Source: Eutreptiella sp. 'Long Island Sound 2002'
Taxonomy: Eukaryota; Euglenozoa; Euglenophyceae; Eutreptiales; Eutreptiaceae
Assembly: GCA_964036045.1 (NCBI GenBank)
Contig: OZ038382.1
Coordinates: 109,266,578 to 109,330,577 of the forward strand
DNA: 64,000 nt
Direction: 5' to 3'
Every line of letters starts with the position of its first letter. Position 1 is the first letter of the stretch. The notes under the pieces were generated by a model. The model saw only the letters and a list, made by a program, of their open reading frames with translations, did not search any database and was not told where the DNA came from. Shown here in pieces: positions 1 to 11,500 of the stretch. The position numbers and the translations under genes are program-made.

Positions 1-302
1 GCAAGTTTACCGGGCCGAAACAATGGCGTGTACCTTGGCTTCCGACATGTCCAAGGAGGGGGACGAAATCATCCTCGACAACCAGAGAGTGGTGAAAGCC
101 ACACTAACAAAATGGAAGGGGGTTGTGAAAGACCAAGACTACCAGGGCATTGGTTACCACCAGGTCGTATCCAAACAGTTGACACTCCGTTGGACCCCCG
201 GCCATGGGGACCTGTCCCGGGCAACTACCTATAAAGGCTACAAAGACATACAAGACAACAATAAATTTGATGGTGTGGCCAACATGGGCGGCAAAGATGC
301 CT
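1..302 (+). mobile_element. LINE-A remnant: RNase H domain fragment
   Basis: An open frame from the left edge to a stop near 303 encodes the end of a retroelement RNase H domain. Readable motifs are an acidic LDNQRVVKA segment, WTPGHGDL, and NNKFDGVANMG, matching the DN..V / TPGH / N..D..A layout of RNase H domains carried by some LINEs. The 5' part lies outside the window. It is a fragment because no reverse transcriptase is attached and the frame ends where the next segment begins. The family name is inferred from motifs only. Confidence 0.6.
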
Positions 303-675
303 GAGCCGTCTCAGTTGTACCCTTGATTGAAGCCACCCTCCTCTCCATTACAAACCTTTCACCCCACCTTCCCTCCACCTTCCCTTGCACGTTTCAGTTC
401 ATGCACGTCCACAGCACAAAATCAAGCCATTTATGTTGCAAATTTCTGTGGGAGAAGCATCTCCAAGCATGCCCAGTACTGCTTGGGACAAGGACTCGCC
501 AGATCATGCGCATCTACACGAGTTACTCAGATACCGTAGCAGGATTTTGCGGCAGAAGAAGAAGGAAGAGTGGCAAGTGAACTCCAACAAGAAATATGTG
601 GACGACTAGCGTGTGCCATCAAGGCTCTTCTAGTTTGTAAACTGGCAGCCGAGCCAAAGTTCGGAAAGTGTTTTT
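303..675. other. Unassigned ~374-bp insertion splitting LINE-A
   Basis: This segment separates the RNase H end from the downstream LINE-A tail. The hexamer ATGCCT occurs at both junctions (297-302 and 676-681), as a target-site duplication would. No open frame, terminal repeat or RNA gene was recognised inside. A six-base match could be chance. Confidence 0.3.
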
Positions 676-880
676 ATGCCTCTACTGGGCCTCAACCTGC
701 CTATGGATACCCCACCACCCAAACCACATGATATTGTCCTACACGGACAAATAGTGCCCCCTGCAAAAACTTGTTTCATGCAGCTGCGCAGACAAAAAGT
801 CACAATGGAAATACAGTGGGTCTCCTGGGTGCGCAAGTACGCTGGTGGGGCATTGGCGCCCCATGGGCACGGCTCCCAAC
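676..880 (+). mobile_element. LINE-A remnant: post-RNase H tail
   Basis: A short frame reads LPMDTPPPKPHDIVLHGQIV and then a basic stretch MQLRRQKVTMEIQWVSW. It fits as the continuation of the LINE-A protein downstream of the RNase H domain. It decays into a pyrimidine run at about 925-960. It is in a different frame from the first piece, so there is a frameshift as well as the intervening segment. Confidence 0.45.
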
Positions 881-904
881 GTGATGCGCCACCGCAGCCA
901 GTGC

Positions 905-1903
905 GGGTGAGCATCCTCTGGCCGCAAATTCTTTTTTCTTTTCTTTTTTCTTTTTTTCACGGGGGGAGGGGTTGCTAGGGCCTCCTTACAGCATATTTAG
1001 CATATGTGGTCTCCGCTGCAAGTGCGCCAGTGCCAGCTGCAGCCCTTGCCTGCTCCTGCAGTGTTAGCATTGGTCCCTGGAAAATTGCCTGGAATGGTGA
1101 TGTTACTGTGCTCCTTGAGTGGGGGGGGCGCTCGCCATAAAAGCTGAGTAGTGGGGGCAGAGGGAGAACCCAATGAACATAGATTCAAATGTTGGTGAAA
1201 TGACAAAAAAAATCAGGCGCAGGATCAAATGCAAACTTGAGGCAATGCACTCCACAGTCAGAAGAGAGTGCATCTTTATTCTCCAGATCACACCCGGTTG
1301 AAACTCAAAGAAAATCAGAGGGACAGACACCCTGGATGACTCGGACCTGACCAATAGTGTCTGCGATGAATCGGATGTGGGTGTAGGGATTGGGAGGTAC
1401 ATCATTTTCTGCAGGGCTTTGGCAGGCAAGCGGGGGTGCCAGCAGCTTTTTATGTGTGTGTAGAATTATTTCTGTGGTGCAGGTTGTGCTTGGCTTTTCT
1501 GCACCTTGATGCAGGTGTGTGCGGGAGATGTTCCTGCGTTGGTTTTCAACATGAGGGCTTGGACCCTTGCTCTGAGCATAGCCATGTCATCACCTTCTTT
1601 CTCTTGTCTTTGCGGGGGATTGCCGTGTTCTCAAATATCCGATTGGGGGGGGGGTTTGCCATGTAGCACAACCGGTGTCCGGTGCATGCTGTTGGTAGAG
1701 GTTAGGGTGAAATCTTTCTGCCAATGCCCGGTGGCGTCCACTCCTCTGCCAGCCGGCTGGACACATGGCCAGCAGGTATTGGACCACTGGTGGTGTGGTT
1801 GGTAGAGCGCCAAGAATGTGCGTGTGTGGGCAGAAGGGAGGCACAGTACATGGTCACGAGGTGTTGCAGATGGAGTGCTGTGAAGGTGTGCAGGTACAAG
1901 GAC
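905..1903. other. Non-coding; no gene recognised
   Basis: This stretch contains a T-rich tract, GGGGGG runs and short frames without recognisable domains. It lies where the last exons of the minus-strand USP gene would be expected. I looked on the minus strand for the missing USP half (a zinc-ribbon second CxxC and a His box) and did not find it. Confidence 0.5.
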
Positions 1904-4900
1904 CTTGCAATTCGAGCAGTACACCGTATCCTGCTCACTCAACTGCTCCCTTTTTGTGAAAAGATCCATCGCCTTGTTCAAGGTCATGTTGGAGTTGGAT
2001 GCAGAGCTGGGAGACGTCGACACCACGTTTGTGACACTCTCGTGGTCTGGCCGCGGCCACTGCTGCGTGAAGTCCACCTCACACTGCAACTCCACCTCGA
2101 GTCCCACGACCTCCTCCCCCCAGCCGTTCGAGTCCAGGATCACCAACCCTTGACTGTCGTCATCCGGCAACAGGTTAGACTTTGGGTTGTACTTCCGATC
2201 CACGCTAATCTTAAAGGGGTGCCGCCTCTGCGGGGCTTCGTCCATCTCCATGGTAGACGCAGCTTCGGGATCTTCTTCGACTGCTGCTGCTGTTGCTGCT
2301 ACTGCGTTGGATGACGTTGCGACGTCCATTGCTGAGCCATCGGCGGTTGCATCGGTGGCGCCCTCCCACAGGGGCGCCAGGCGGCCCGCCACCACGTTGT
2401 GCAGCGCGTCGTTGGTGATTGTCCTTTCCACGACCAAGACCACCGGAGTCGGCGCGGTCCTGTGGGTGGGGATCAAGGGCGCCACCGCAGACGGTTTGGG
2501 AACACCATTGGGAATATTGAAAGGGAGGAGGAAAATGTGAAAATCGGGCTAATGGTGTCCGGGAAACTGGGCCATTGTCAGTCGCTGCTTGGTGTGAAGT
2601 GAGGTTTTCGCAATGTGCTACATGTAAGGAACAAGAAAACATTATCCGCCGAATCGGGATCCCCTGCAGCCTCCAATTCGCTGCGCTCGAGGTACACCTT
2701 TGCTTAGCAACGCTGCGGGATGCCCCACAACCTGCGTGTTACAAATTGTGGGGGGATGGGTCTGCAAAGTTCGGCAACCCAGATCCCTTGCAACTTGTGA
2801 CAGGCGCCACGGGTGCTACCAGGCCTGAAGGTCGACACGGATCCGAATCAGAGCCTGCAGGGGATCCCTGTTCATGTGACAAAACCCAAAAGTATTCACT
2901 GACTCGGATGCGGTGTTGTGAACTCCGATGCGCCATCGTTGCGCATTTCTAACGATTTGCAAAAATCTCCGCGGCTTCCCGGGAGCGCTGTCTTGTGTGT
3001 CTTCCTCATTTCGATCTGTATACCGTCGGTGTGTCTTCCGTTGGTCCCCTGTCAGACCTGTGGTTGGCTTTGATCTGCACGCTCAGGCGGACAAACTTCT
3101 CCTTCCGGACCTCCGGCGTCGCCGCGCCGCGCAGCTCTGGGACCTCGTAGGCGTAGACGTCGGCAGAAAAGAGGTCGGAGATCCGCTCCGTGTCGGCCAG
3201 GAACTTCCAAACCTTGCCGTTGAACGCCAGCACGTCGCCCAGCATGATCGATGCCGGATCCACGTCGTGCAGGGTCCCGATGTTGGTGATGAGGGTCGAC
3301 AGGGTCGAATTGACGGGCACCTTCACACGGCACTTCGTAGTGTTCTTGGTGGGGTCTTGAGCCGGGATCCAGAACACGTCGATGCACTTGGTCTGGTCAG
3401 ACGCCAACTGCAGCGGCACCGACAAATACATGAACGGGTCGAAAGTCACGGAGAGGTTGTCGCACACAGGGCACTGCAGGGCGGACTTCAGCTGCCCCTG
3501 GAATAGGTCCACGACGATGGACTGATTCCGCTTCAGATGGCCTTCCCACGCCTCGTCCGCCACAACGTCGTCAGGGCGTCCGTTGCTGTCCTTGGCTTCG
3601 ACGTACGCCTTGTAAGGGCGGAGTGATAGAACGGGGGCCCAGGGCAAGGTCTCGAGCAAGCACAATGGCAAAAGCGGCAAAATCCAGCGCTTGGTGCGTG
3701 CAGACTTATTTTGACCTTTAGTTTTACCTTTGCCTCGCACACCCTTTTTTTCGAAGCATGGCCACAAGGGCCGAAATCATTTTAATGCCACCAGAAGGAC
3801 AGCCGCAGTATGTATAGCACGACCACTGATTTCTCGATGTCCTCCGACTTTCTGTCAGTCAAAAGACAATGGAGATATCGTGGAACCAATGTTGACATGC
3901 AGACAAAGGATTCAGGCAAAACGCACACGATAGAGCCTGGTGAAACCTGGCACCCCTTCATCGAGCTGTTGTCCCTTCGCCCTCACGCTCCGCCTCGGCC
4001 TTGCCATCGAGAGCCACATGCAGCGTGGAGCAAGGACAAGGACAAGGTACAAGCTGAGGGTGACAGCATGCGTAAGGGGCAGAAGGGGTGCGCTGGAGCT
4101 GGAGCAAAGCATGGCGGAAGGGGTGCTGTATGCTTGGGCATCCCTAAATTCCGATTGGATAGGGAAGCGGATCGGGGTGTGGTCGGAACAGGGATAACGC
4201 TGGGTGAAGGGTGGCGGAGGGTTGTATGCACTGAATGGCTGGGGTAGTATCAAGAAACAGATGGGCCACCTTCTGCTTCACGCGGTTGAGATCTTCATGA
4301 ATGCCGTCCAACAGAAACGCAATGAGTTCTTGGGAGTCGTGCTGTTGGTACCCGCTGAACTGGGGGGCAAACCGGGCCAACGTCGTCTTGAAAGACGATG
4401 GGCTGACGGACGAGTGGTCTCCCGACCACAGCGAGGTGACTAAGCCCGCGAAGGACTCCGCCAGCTCCCCTTTGTTGCCCAGCGGATTGTCCGGGTTGAG
4501 GTCGTCCTTGTAGTCGCCCCGTAGGAAAAACTCGCGGAACCTCTCAGTGTTGCTGAGGCATTGGATTGCGCTATTCATGAAACACGTGTTGCCAAGATTG
4601 CTGAGGCCGCAGTGGCCCTTCTTGAACGTCCGGCGCGGGACGAAAGGCTTTGCGACGAACGTCCCGTCGGCTTTCTCGGGCTCGATTTTCAAAGTTTGTT
4701 CCGTGAAAAAATGGCAATCCCCTAACTGCTTGGTCGTGTCGCTAAACGCGTCCCCACTTGGACCCACAAGCGCTAGGGACTTACCATTGAGTGACTGCGT
4801 GACGTACGGAGGCAAGAGCGCGAGGGCGCTCTTCAAAAGTTCCCCGACGGTGGCTTGGCGACTTATCTCGATAGAAGCAGTGGAAAAGTCATACTTGACG

Positions 4901-5976
4901 GTCAATCGTAGGAGGTGAACCTCCACTCGAGTCATTGCACGGGTGCCCATCCCCTCGACGATTACTTTCCTAGGGATCGGTGGACCCCCTTGATACCACT
5001 CTTTCAAAAGGTCCCATACTCGTTCAGGGACGAGCATGTAGTCCGTGCCGTCGCGCAACCCCTTCATCAAGGAGCCTTGGAGTAACAAATTGTCGTTCTC
5101 TATGGGACTCGCAAACGTACCGTTGGTGACGGGGGCGGAGCCGTACCCGGTATACGCTTCCCATGCCCTCCACCAAATGGCCGAGATTAGAAACCAAGTA
5201 TCATCCTCTTTCATCGTCCCTGAGTTTGTGAAAGCCTCCTCAATCAATTGACGTTCATCAGCACCCGTCGCCGGCCGTGGACACGGCCGGCGAAAAGCAC
5301 CCTCGTCTTCATCCATGAGATCCCCGTTTGTGTCCATAGATGGGTTTGCAACGGCCCTTACGGCATCGAAAAGGACGGAGTAAACGCCGCTATCCAAGAA
5401 CTTGCAGCCGGTGCAATGTAGGAAGGTTTCGACGAACTCGTCTTGAGTGACCTTTCCGTCGTTGTTTAGGTCCATGTGGTTCCATATCTCCCGTGAAATT
5501 TGAACGCAACCGTCGGACAAGAGAGGGTCGAATTGATTAACGAGCGGGACCATCTTTTCTTGCACCGACTTCACCATAGTCTCGATCACCCCCTTTTGCG
5601 TGTCCTTGCCCAACAACGTGGTGAATATCATGGTGACCATTCCGTCTAGCATTTTGGGAAATGACTTTCTCAAAGCCTTGAAGTAATTCCGGCATAAAGA
5701 CTCGTTTTCTTTTTGGCTCAACACGCCATCCTGGTCAAAATCAAATTGATTCCAAATTCGCTCCAAGTGTTCACGTTGTGTGTCTTGTGTAACCTTCAAC
5801 TGGACGTTCTTGATGGCATCTAAATCCGTGCCCAAAGATTTGATGGTGACTCGAAAGTCTCCATGATCGGCAAGGTCATGAATCGCTTTGCGGAAGGCCT
5901 CGCGGTACGACTCGATGAGATCATCGAAGACGTGAGCACATCCATCAAAAGAATCATTCAAGGGGGATTGGGACAT
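1904..5976 (-). CDS. USP32-like ubiquitin carboxyl-terminal hydrolase, 3' exons not found
   Basis: This cysteine protease would remove ubiquitin from proteins. Three exons are readable: 5976-4270, 3608-3058 and 2459-1904, joined by GT-AG introns with consistent phases (about 938 residues). Order: EF-hand 1 (residues ~79-90), EF-hand 2 (~169-180), DUSP domain (~260-340), ubiquitin-like segment (~350-400) and USP domain. The Cys box is [19 protein letters not shown] with catalytic Cys 465, and QQHDSQEL follows. Exon 2 carries [15 protein letters not shown] and [13 protein letters not shown]. Exon 3 carries [20 protein letters not shown] and a CSNC half zinc ribbon. EF-hand plus DUSP plus USP is the USP32 layout. 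The His box and last strands are missing. Either the remaining exons lie left of position 1 beyond a LINE-filled intron, or the gene is truncated. The ATG at 5976 was chosen because a pyrimidine-rich tract ending in AG sits 2 bases upstream. The frame upstream of it lacks domain character. Confidence 0.8.
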
Positions 5977-7457
5977 CCCTAAAGGTTTGGGAACAACCAC
6001 CAACATGCGCGCACGAACGCTCGCGCGCGGATGCGTCGCAGGCTGTTCCACGGAGAGATGCCCACACACGCAAGGAAATCGACTCAAACAATCAAACGTC
6101 ACGACAAAAAAATGAGGCATGAACATGCACCGAGGGAGACAGCAAGGAACGGGGCACACAAATGCGCGCACGTTTCGGATGCAAGCATTCAACAACCGCA
6201 ACCACGTTGTCGTACGAAGCCAGACGCAAACGAGCCACACAACAACACCATTATTCGGTCGCGGTACACATGTGGGTTTGCCTTGCGATAGAGACACAAC
6301 GTGAGCACAACTTCCAAGTGATTACACATGCTTTCGCCGAAGGGCTGAAACCACTCTCAAAAGCGAGTTGGACAATTCAACAAAGCAGACATGACATTGA
6401 GCCCGAAATCTAGGTTCAGCAAAGCAAACATGGGCGTGGACGTGACATGGAGTCATCCGCGAATAGGAAGGGGTGCCACGTGGGCTTGTTGGAGGGCGAG
6501 TTGGTCACGTGCGAGACACAAAACGTGAGCACAACTCAAACATGCCCTACTCGAGATTTCATGGATGCTTCCGCACAGGCCAAATAGGAAGGTTTGTTGC
6601 ACTATCCCCAAACAACCGGTAGCTAACCGGTAGCTTGGCGCTCTTTGACTTTTTCACGGCGCGTAATACAACACTCCATTTATCAAGCAAACGTCTTCTG
6701 TGTCGGCATCTTTTACCATCATGATGCCCAGACCATGTTGACGGCTTTCGTCGCGTTGCCCATTTCAACCAACCATATTCATCCCCTTGGGACACATGTT
6801 GATCGTGATGAATATTGCGCGGTGCTGCTTCACACATGCCGTCTTTTCATGCGTGGTGATGCGACTCCCATCATCCGATAAGGTGCTAAAGGCCAAATTT
6901 CCCGCACATGTAACCCCAAAGTCTCTTGGCGACTGCAAGTATGAATCCAGAACCACATGTTCTTCTCCACAACAACACGATGCAAATTTTTTGGCCATTC
7001 CTTACAAGTTTCATCAAGAATTTGCTAGACCTACCTACTTGGACGGAAAGCTCAATCCCTGATTTGGTAAGAAAGTTACGGATATCGCGAAACGCACGCA
7101 CATCCACGCGAAGCCGATACGAAGCCAGATGTACTAATAAATTTTAACACAACCATCTGTAGCCGTGACATGACCAGCTGCATCTCTCGTTCAGGGTTGT
7201 CGTATTAACATTGCGGTTGTCCGGCCTGCACATGTGTAGTGGACGCCACATCGGTCAACAAGTGAGTGAGGCGCAATAAGCCTGCGCACTGTGGAGCGAG
7301 TTGCAGGCGACTCAACTGGCGTACGCAAAACTAGGTTTTGGGGCGTTGCCGAACACACTGCAAACAAAGGCCAGCCTTGAACGCACACTGACGAAGTTGT
7401 GGCGCAGCGAAAAGTGTCACATCTCAGCTCCTGATGCAGTTTCAGAACTCTGCGCCT
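5977..7457. other. Intergenic region between divergent USP and LHCII genes
   Basis: The two host genes are transcribed away from each other across this interval. No conserved domain was seen in any frame. It may hold promoters and unspliced leader regions, but no motif was strong enough to place one. Confidence 0.5.
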
Positions 7458-7467
7458 TTGTGTTCAG
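7458..7467 (+). promoter_or_regulatory. Candidate spliced-leader acceptor of the LHCII gene
   Basis: The sequence TTGTGTTCAG ends 15 bases before the ATG at 7483. A pyrimidine-rich AG this close to the start suits trans-splicing of a spliced leader, which is normal for euglenophyte mRNAs. It could equally be chance. cDNA 5' ends would decide. Confidence 0.4.
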
Positions 7468-7482
7468 GACCCTCCACTAAAA

Positions 7483-8584
7483 ATGTCTTCTCACCGCTCT
7501 GATGCCGTCAAGTACGGCTTGGCTGCTGGAACTGCCATGGGTGTGGTGGTTTACATGCTTGCAGGTCTGACACCCAGAGTGCACATTTCTTCGTGCAATC
7601 GCTGCTACACTTGATGTCACAGCAAATGTCGCTCGCCAGGACGAAACACCCACGCATACTCTCACTTCGCTGCAGGTGTTGCCAACGGACCCGCTTCCGC
7701 TGTGTCCCTGGCCGCCACCGTGCCCGGACAGATCCGTGCTGTGCCGCAGGTGGCCGCCACCAACGCTCGCGTCGGTGCCGTCCCTGCCTTGTCCGGTGCT
7801 GCCGCCAACTATGATGGTGCCATGCCCGCGTCTGCTGCTCAGCAGCAGCTGCCATACGGCGCCCCTGTGTATCCTTCACAGGCTCAGGTAAGTACCGCGA
7901 GCAGCGTTTGCGCAACACGTCAACAGCGCCATCCTCTCGGCTCGACGTCCATTTCAGTCGACTCCCGCAGCAACTGGCATTCCGTCTGCACTCTCTACAG
8001 GGCTCTCTTTTGGGAGGCTTGTTGCTGGCTGCTGCTGCTGGGGCAGCCGCTGCGGCTTTGTATTTGTGGCGATCCACAAACCGCGCTGCGTCCCTCAGCA
8101 GCCAGGCAATCCATGTGCGCCTCGCTGAAGCTGAGATGGCCTCTGGTATGGCCCTGCTGTGCTGGTACCTGTCGCCACCTCGTATCTTCCAGCCAGCATG
8201 CAACGGCTCACCCGTAACACATGGCCCAGTATCTCTCCAGCCGGCATGCCACGGCCAGTCCGTAAATCGTGACATAAGCACGGGTCTCAGAAACGTAAGT
8301 CTGGCCGGTTCCCGGTTTGTGCAAGCTCTTGATGTTGGCTGGTAACTTCCTGCCAGCATGCCACAGCTCGTCCGTGTATCGGCCTGGCCGAGGGAACTCT
8401 TAAGGTTGGCTCGCACCTTCCTGCCAGCATGCCACAGCTAGTCCGTAATTCGTAGTGTTCAGGACATGAGCACGGCTCTCAAAAATAAAAGTCTGGCCGG
8501 TTGATGTTGGCTCGTTCGTGTTCGTTGAAGTGCTTGGTGACCAGATACCCGTCCCTTCGTCTCGCAGGCACTGCGCCAGTGGCC
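7483..8584 (+). other. Plastid-targeting presequence region with three introns
   Basis: Three small exons and the start of exon 4 encode residues 1-152. Segment 1 ([18 protein letters not shown]) resembles an ER signal anchor. A hydrophilic Ala/Gln/Ser-rich stretch of about 68 residues follows. Segment 2 ([20 protein letters not shown]) resembles a stop-transfer helix, followed by basic residues RSTNR. This is the class I layout known for euglenophyte plastid proteins, which travel through the ER and Golgi to a three-membrane plastid. Introns are 7565-7675, 7888-8000 and 8146-8567. Confidence 0.8.
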
Positions 8585-11500
8585 ATGGCCGCTGCATTCG
8601 GCCGCAAGGCTGCCCCCGCCGCCTCTGCCCGTGTCTCTGACAATTTGGCTGCCTGGTATGGCCCTGAGCGCAACAAGTGGTTGGGCCCATTCTCCGATGC
8701 CTCCACCCCTGATTACCTGACTGGTGAGTACCCTGGTGACTACGGCTGGGATACTGCTGGTTTGGCTGCCGACCCCACCACCTTCGCCGCGTACCGTGAG
8801 GCTGAGTTGATCCACGCTCGTTGGGCTATGTTGGGTACCTTGGGCTGCTTGACCCCTGAGTTGTTGGCCAAGTACGCTGGTGTGCAGTTTGGTGAGCCTG
8901 TGTGGTTCAAGGCTGGTGCTCAGATCTTCTCTGAGGGCGGCCTGGACTACCTTGGCAGCTCCAACTTGGTGCACGCCCAGTCCATCCTTGCCATCCTGGC
9001 CTGCCAGGTTGTGTTGATGGGCGCCGTTGAGGCCTACCGTGTGAATGGTGGTCCTCTTGGTGAGGATCTGGACCTGCTTCACCCTGGTGAAGCCTTCGAC
9101 CCTCTGGGTTTGGCTGATGACCCTGACACCTTCGCTGAGTTGAAGGTGAAGGAGATCAAGAACGGTCGGTTGGCCATGTTCTCCATGTTCGGCTACTACG
9201 TGCAAGCCATTGTGACTGGTGAGGGTCCCGTTGAGAACTGGGCCTCCCACATTGCGGACCCATTCGCCGTGAACGGTTTGACCAGTGCGTACGTGACCCA
9301 GTTTGCCCCCAGCCCTGTGGCCATGTTTGCTGCTTTCGGCCGCAAGGCTGCCCCTGCCGCCTCTGCCCGTGTCTCTGACAATTTGGCTGCCTGGTATGGC
9401 CCTGAGCGCAACAAGTGGTTGGGCCCATTCTCCGATGCCTCCACCCCTGATTACCTGACTGGTGAGTACCCTGGTGACTACGGCTGGGATACTGCTGGTC
9501 TGGCTGCCGACCCCACCACCTTCGCCGCGTACCGTGAGGCTGAGTTGATCCACGCTCGTTGGGCTATGTTGGGTACCTTGGGCTGCTTGACCCCTGAGTT
9601 GTTGGCCAAGTACGCTGGTGTGCAGTTTGGTGAGCCTGTGTGGTTCAAGGCTGGTGCTCAGATCTTCTCTGAGGGCGGCCTGGACTACCTTGGCAGCTCC
9701 AACTTGGTGCACGCCCAGTCCATCCTTGCCATCCTGGCCTGCCAGGTTGTGTTGATGGGCGCCGTTGAGGCCTACCGTGTGAATGGTGGTCCTCTTGGTG
9801 AGGATCTGGACCTGCTTCACCCTGGTGAAGCCTTCGACCCTCTGGGTTTGGCTGATGACCCTGACACCTTCGCTGAGTTGAAGGTGAAGGAGATCAAGAA
9901 CGGTCGGTTGGCCATGTTCTCCATGTTCGGCTACTACGTGCAAGCCATTGTGACTGGTGAGGGTCCCGTTGAGAACTGGGCCTCCCACATTGCGGACCCA
10001 TTCGCCGTGAACGGTTTGACCAGTGCGTACGTGACCCAGTTTGCCCCCAGCCCTGTGGCCATGTTTGCTGCTTTCGGCCGCAAGGCTGCCCCTGCCGCCT
10101 CTGCCCGTGTCTCTGACAATTTGGCTGCCTGGTATGGCCCTGAGCGCAACAAGTGGTTGGGCCCATTCTCCGATGCCTCCACCCCTGATTACCTGACTGG
10201 TGAGTACCCTGGTGACTACGGCTGGGATACTGCTGGTCTGGCTGCCGACCCCACCACCTTCGCCGCGTACCGTGAGGCTGAGTTGATCCACGCTCGTTGG
10301 GCTATGTTGGGTACCTTGGGCTGCTTGACCCCTGAGTTGTTGGCCAAGTACGCTGGTGTGCAGTTTGGTGAGCCTGTGTGGTTCAAGGCTGGTGCTCAGA
10401 TCTTCTCTGAGGGCGGCCTGGACTACCTTGGCAGCTCCAACTTAGTGCACGCCCAGTCCATCCTTGCCATCCTGGCCTGCCAGGTTGTGTTGATGGGCGC
10501 CGTTGAGGCCTACCGTGTGAATGGTGGTCCTCTTGGTGAGGATCTGGACCTGCTGCACCCTGGTGAAGCCTTCGACCCTCTGGGTTTGGCTGATGACCCT
10601 GACACCTTCGCTGAGTTGAAGGTGAAGGAGATCAAGAACGGTCGGTTGGCCATGTTCTCCATGTTCGGCTACTACGTGCAAGCCATTGTGACTGGTGAGG
10701 GTCCCGTTGAGAACTGGGCCTCCCACATTGCGGACCCATTCGCCGTGAACGGTTTGACCAGTGCGTACGTGACCCAGTTTGCCCCCAGCCCTGTGGCCAT
10801 GTTTGCTGCTTTCGGCCGCAAGGCTGCCCCTGCCGCCTCTGCCCGTGTCTCTGACAATTTGGCTGCCTGGTATGGCCCTGAGCGCAACAAGTGGTTGGGC
10901 CCATTCTCCGATGCCTCCACCCCTGATTACCTGACTGGTGAGTACCCTGGTGACTACGGCTGGGATACTGCTGGTCTGGCTGCCGACCCCACCACCTTCG
11001 CCGCGTACCGTGAGGCTGAGTTGATCCACGCTCGTTGGGCTATGTTGGGTACCTTGGGCTGCTTGACCCCTGAGTTGTTGGCCAAGTACGCTGGTGTGCA
11101 GTTTGGTGAGCCTGTGTGGTTCAAGGCTGGTGCTCAGATCTTCTCTGAGGGCGGCCTGGACTACCTTGGCAGCTCCAACTTGGTGCACGCCCAGTCCATC
11201 CTTGCCATCCTGGCCTGCCAGGTTGTGTTGATGGGCGCCGTTGAGGCCTACCGTGTGAATGGTGGTCCTCTTGGTGAGGATCTGGACCTGCTGCACCCTG
11301 GTGAAGCCTTCGACCCTCTGGGTTTGGCTGATGACCCTGACACCTTCGCTGAGTTGAAGGTGAAGGAGATCAAGAACGGTCGGTTGGCCATGTTCTCCAT
11401 GTTCGGCTACTACGTGCAGGCCATTGTGACTGGTGAGGGTCCCGTTGAGAACTGGGCCTCCCACATTGCGGACCCATTCGCCGTGAACGGTTTGACCAGT

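Noticed and set aside
8101-8110. GC-AG or direct-repeat-bounded intron at CAGGCA (8,102 and 8,565)
   Set aside because: The shared CAGGCA could mark a nonconventional intron, but that junction breaks the frame. A normal GT donor at 8,146 gives an in-phase join.
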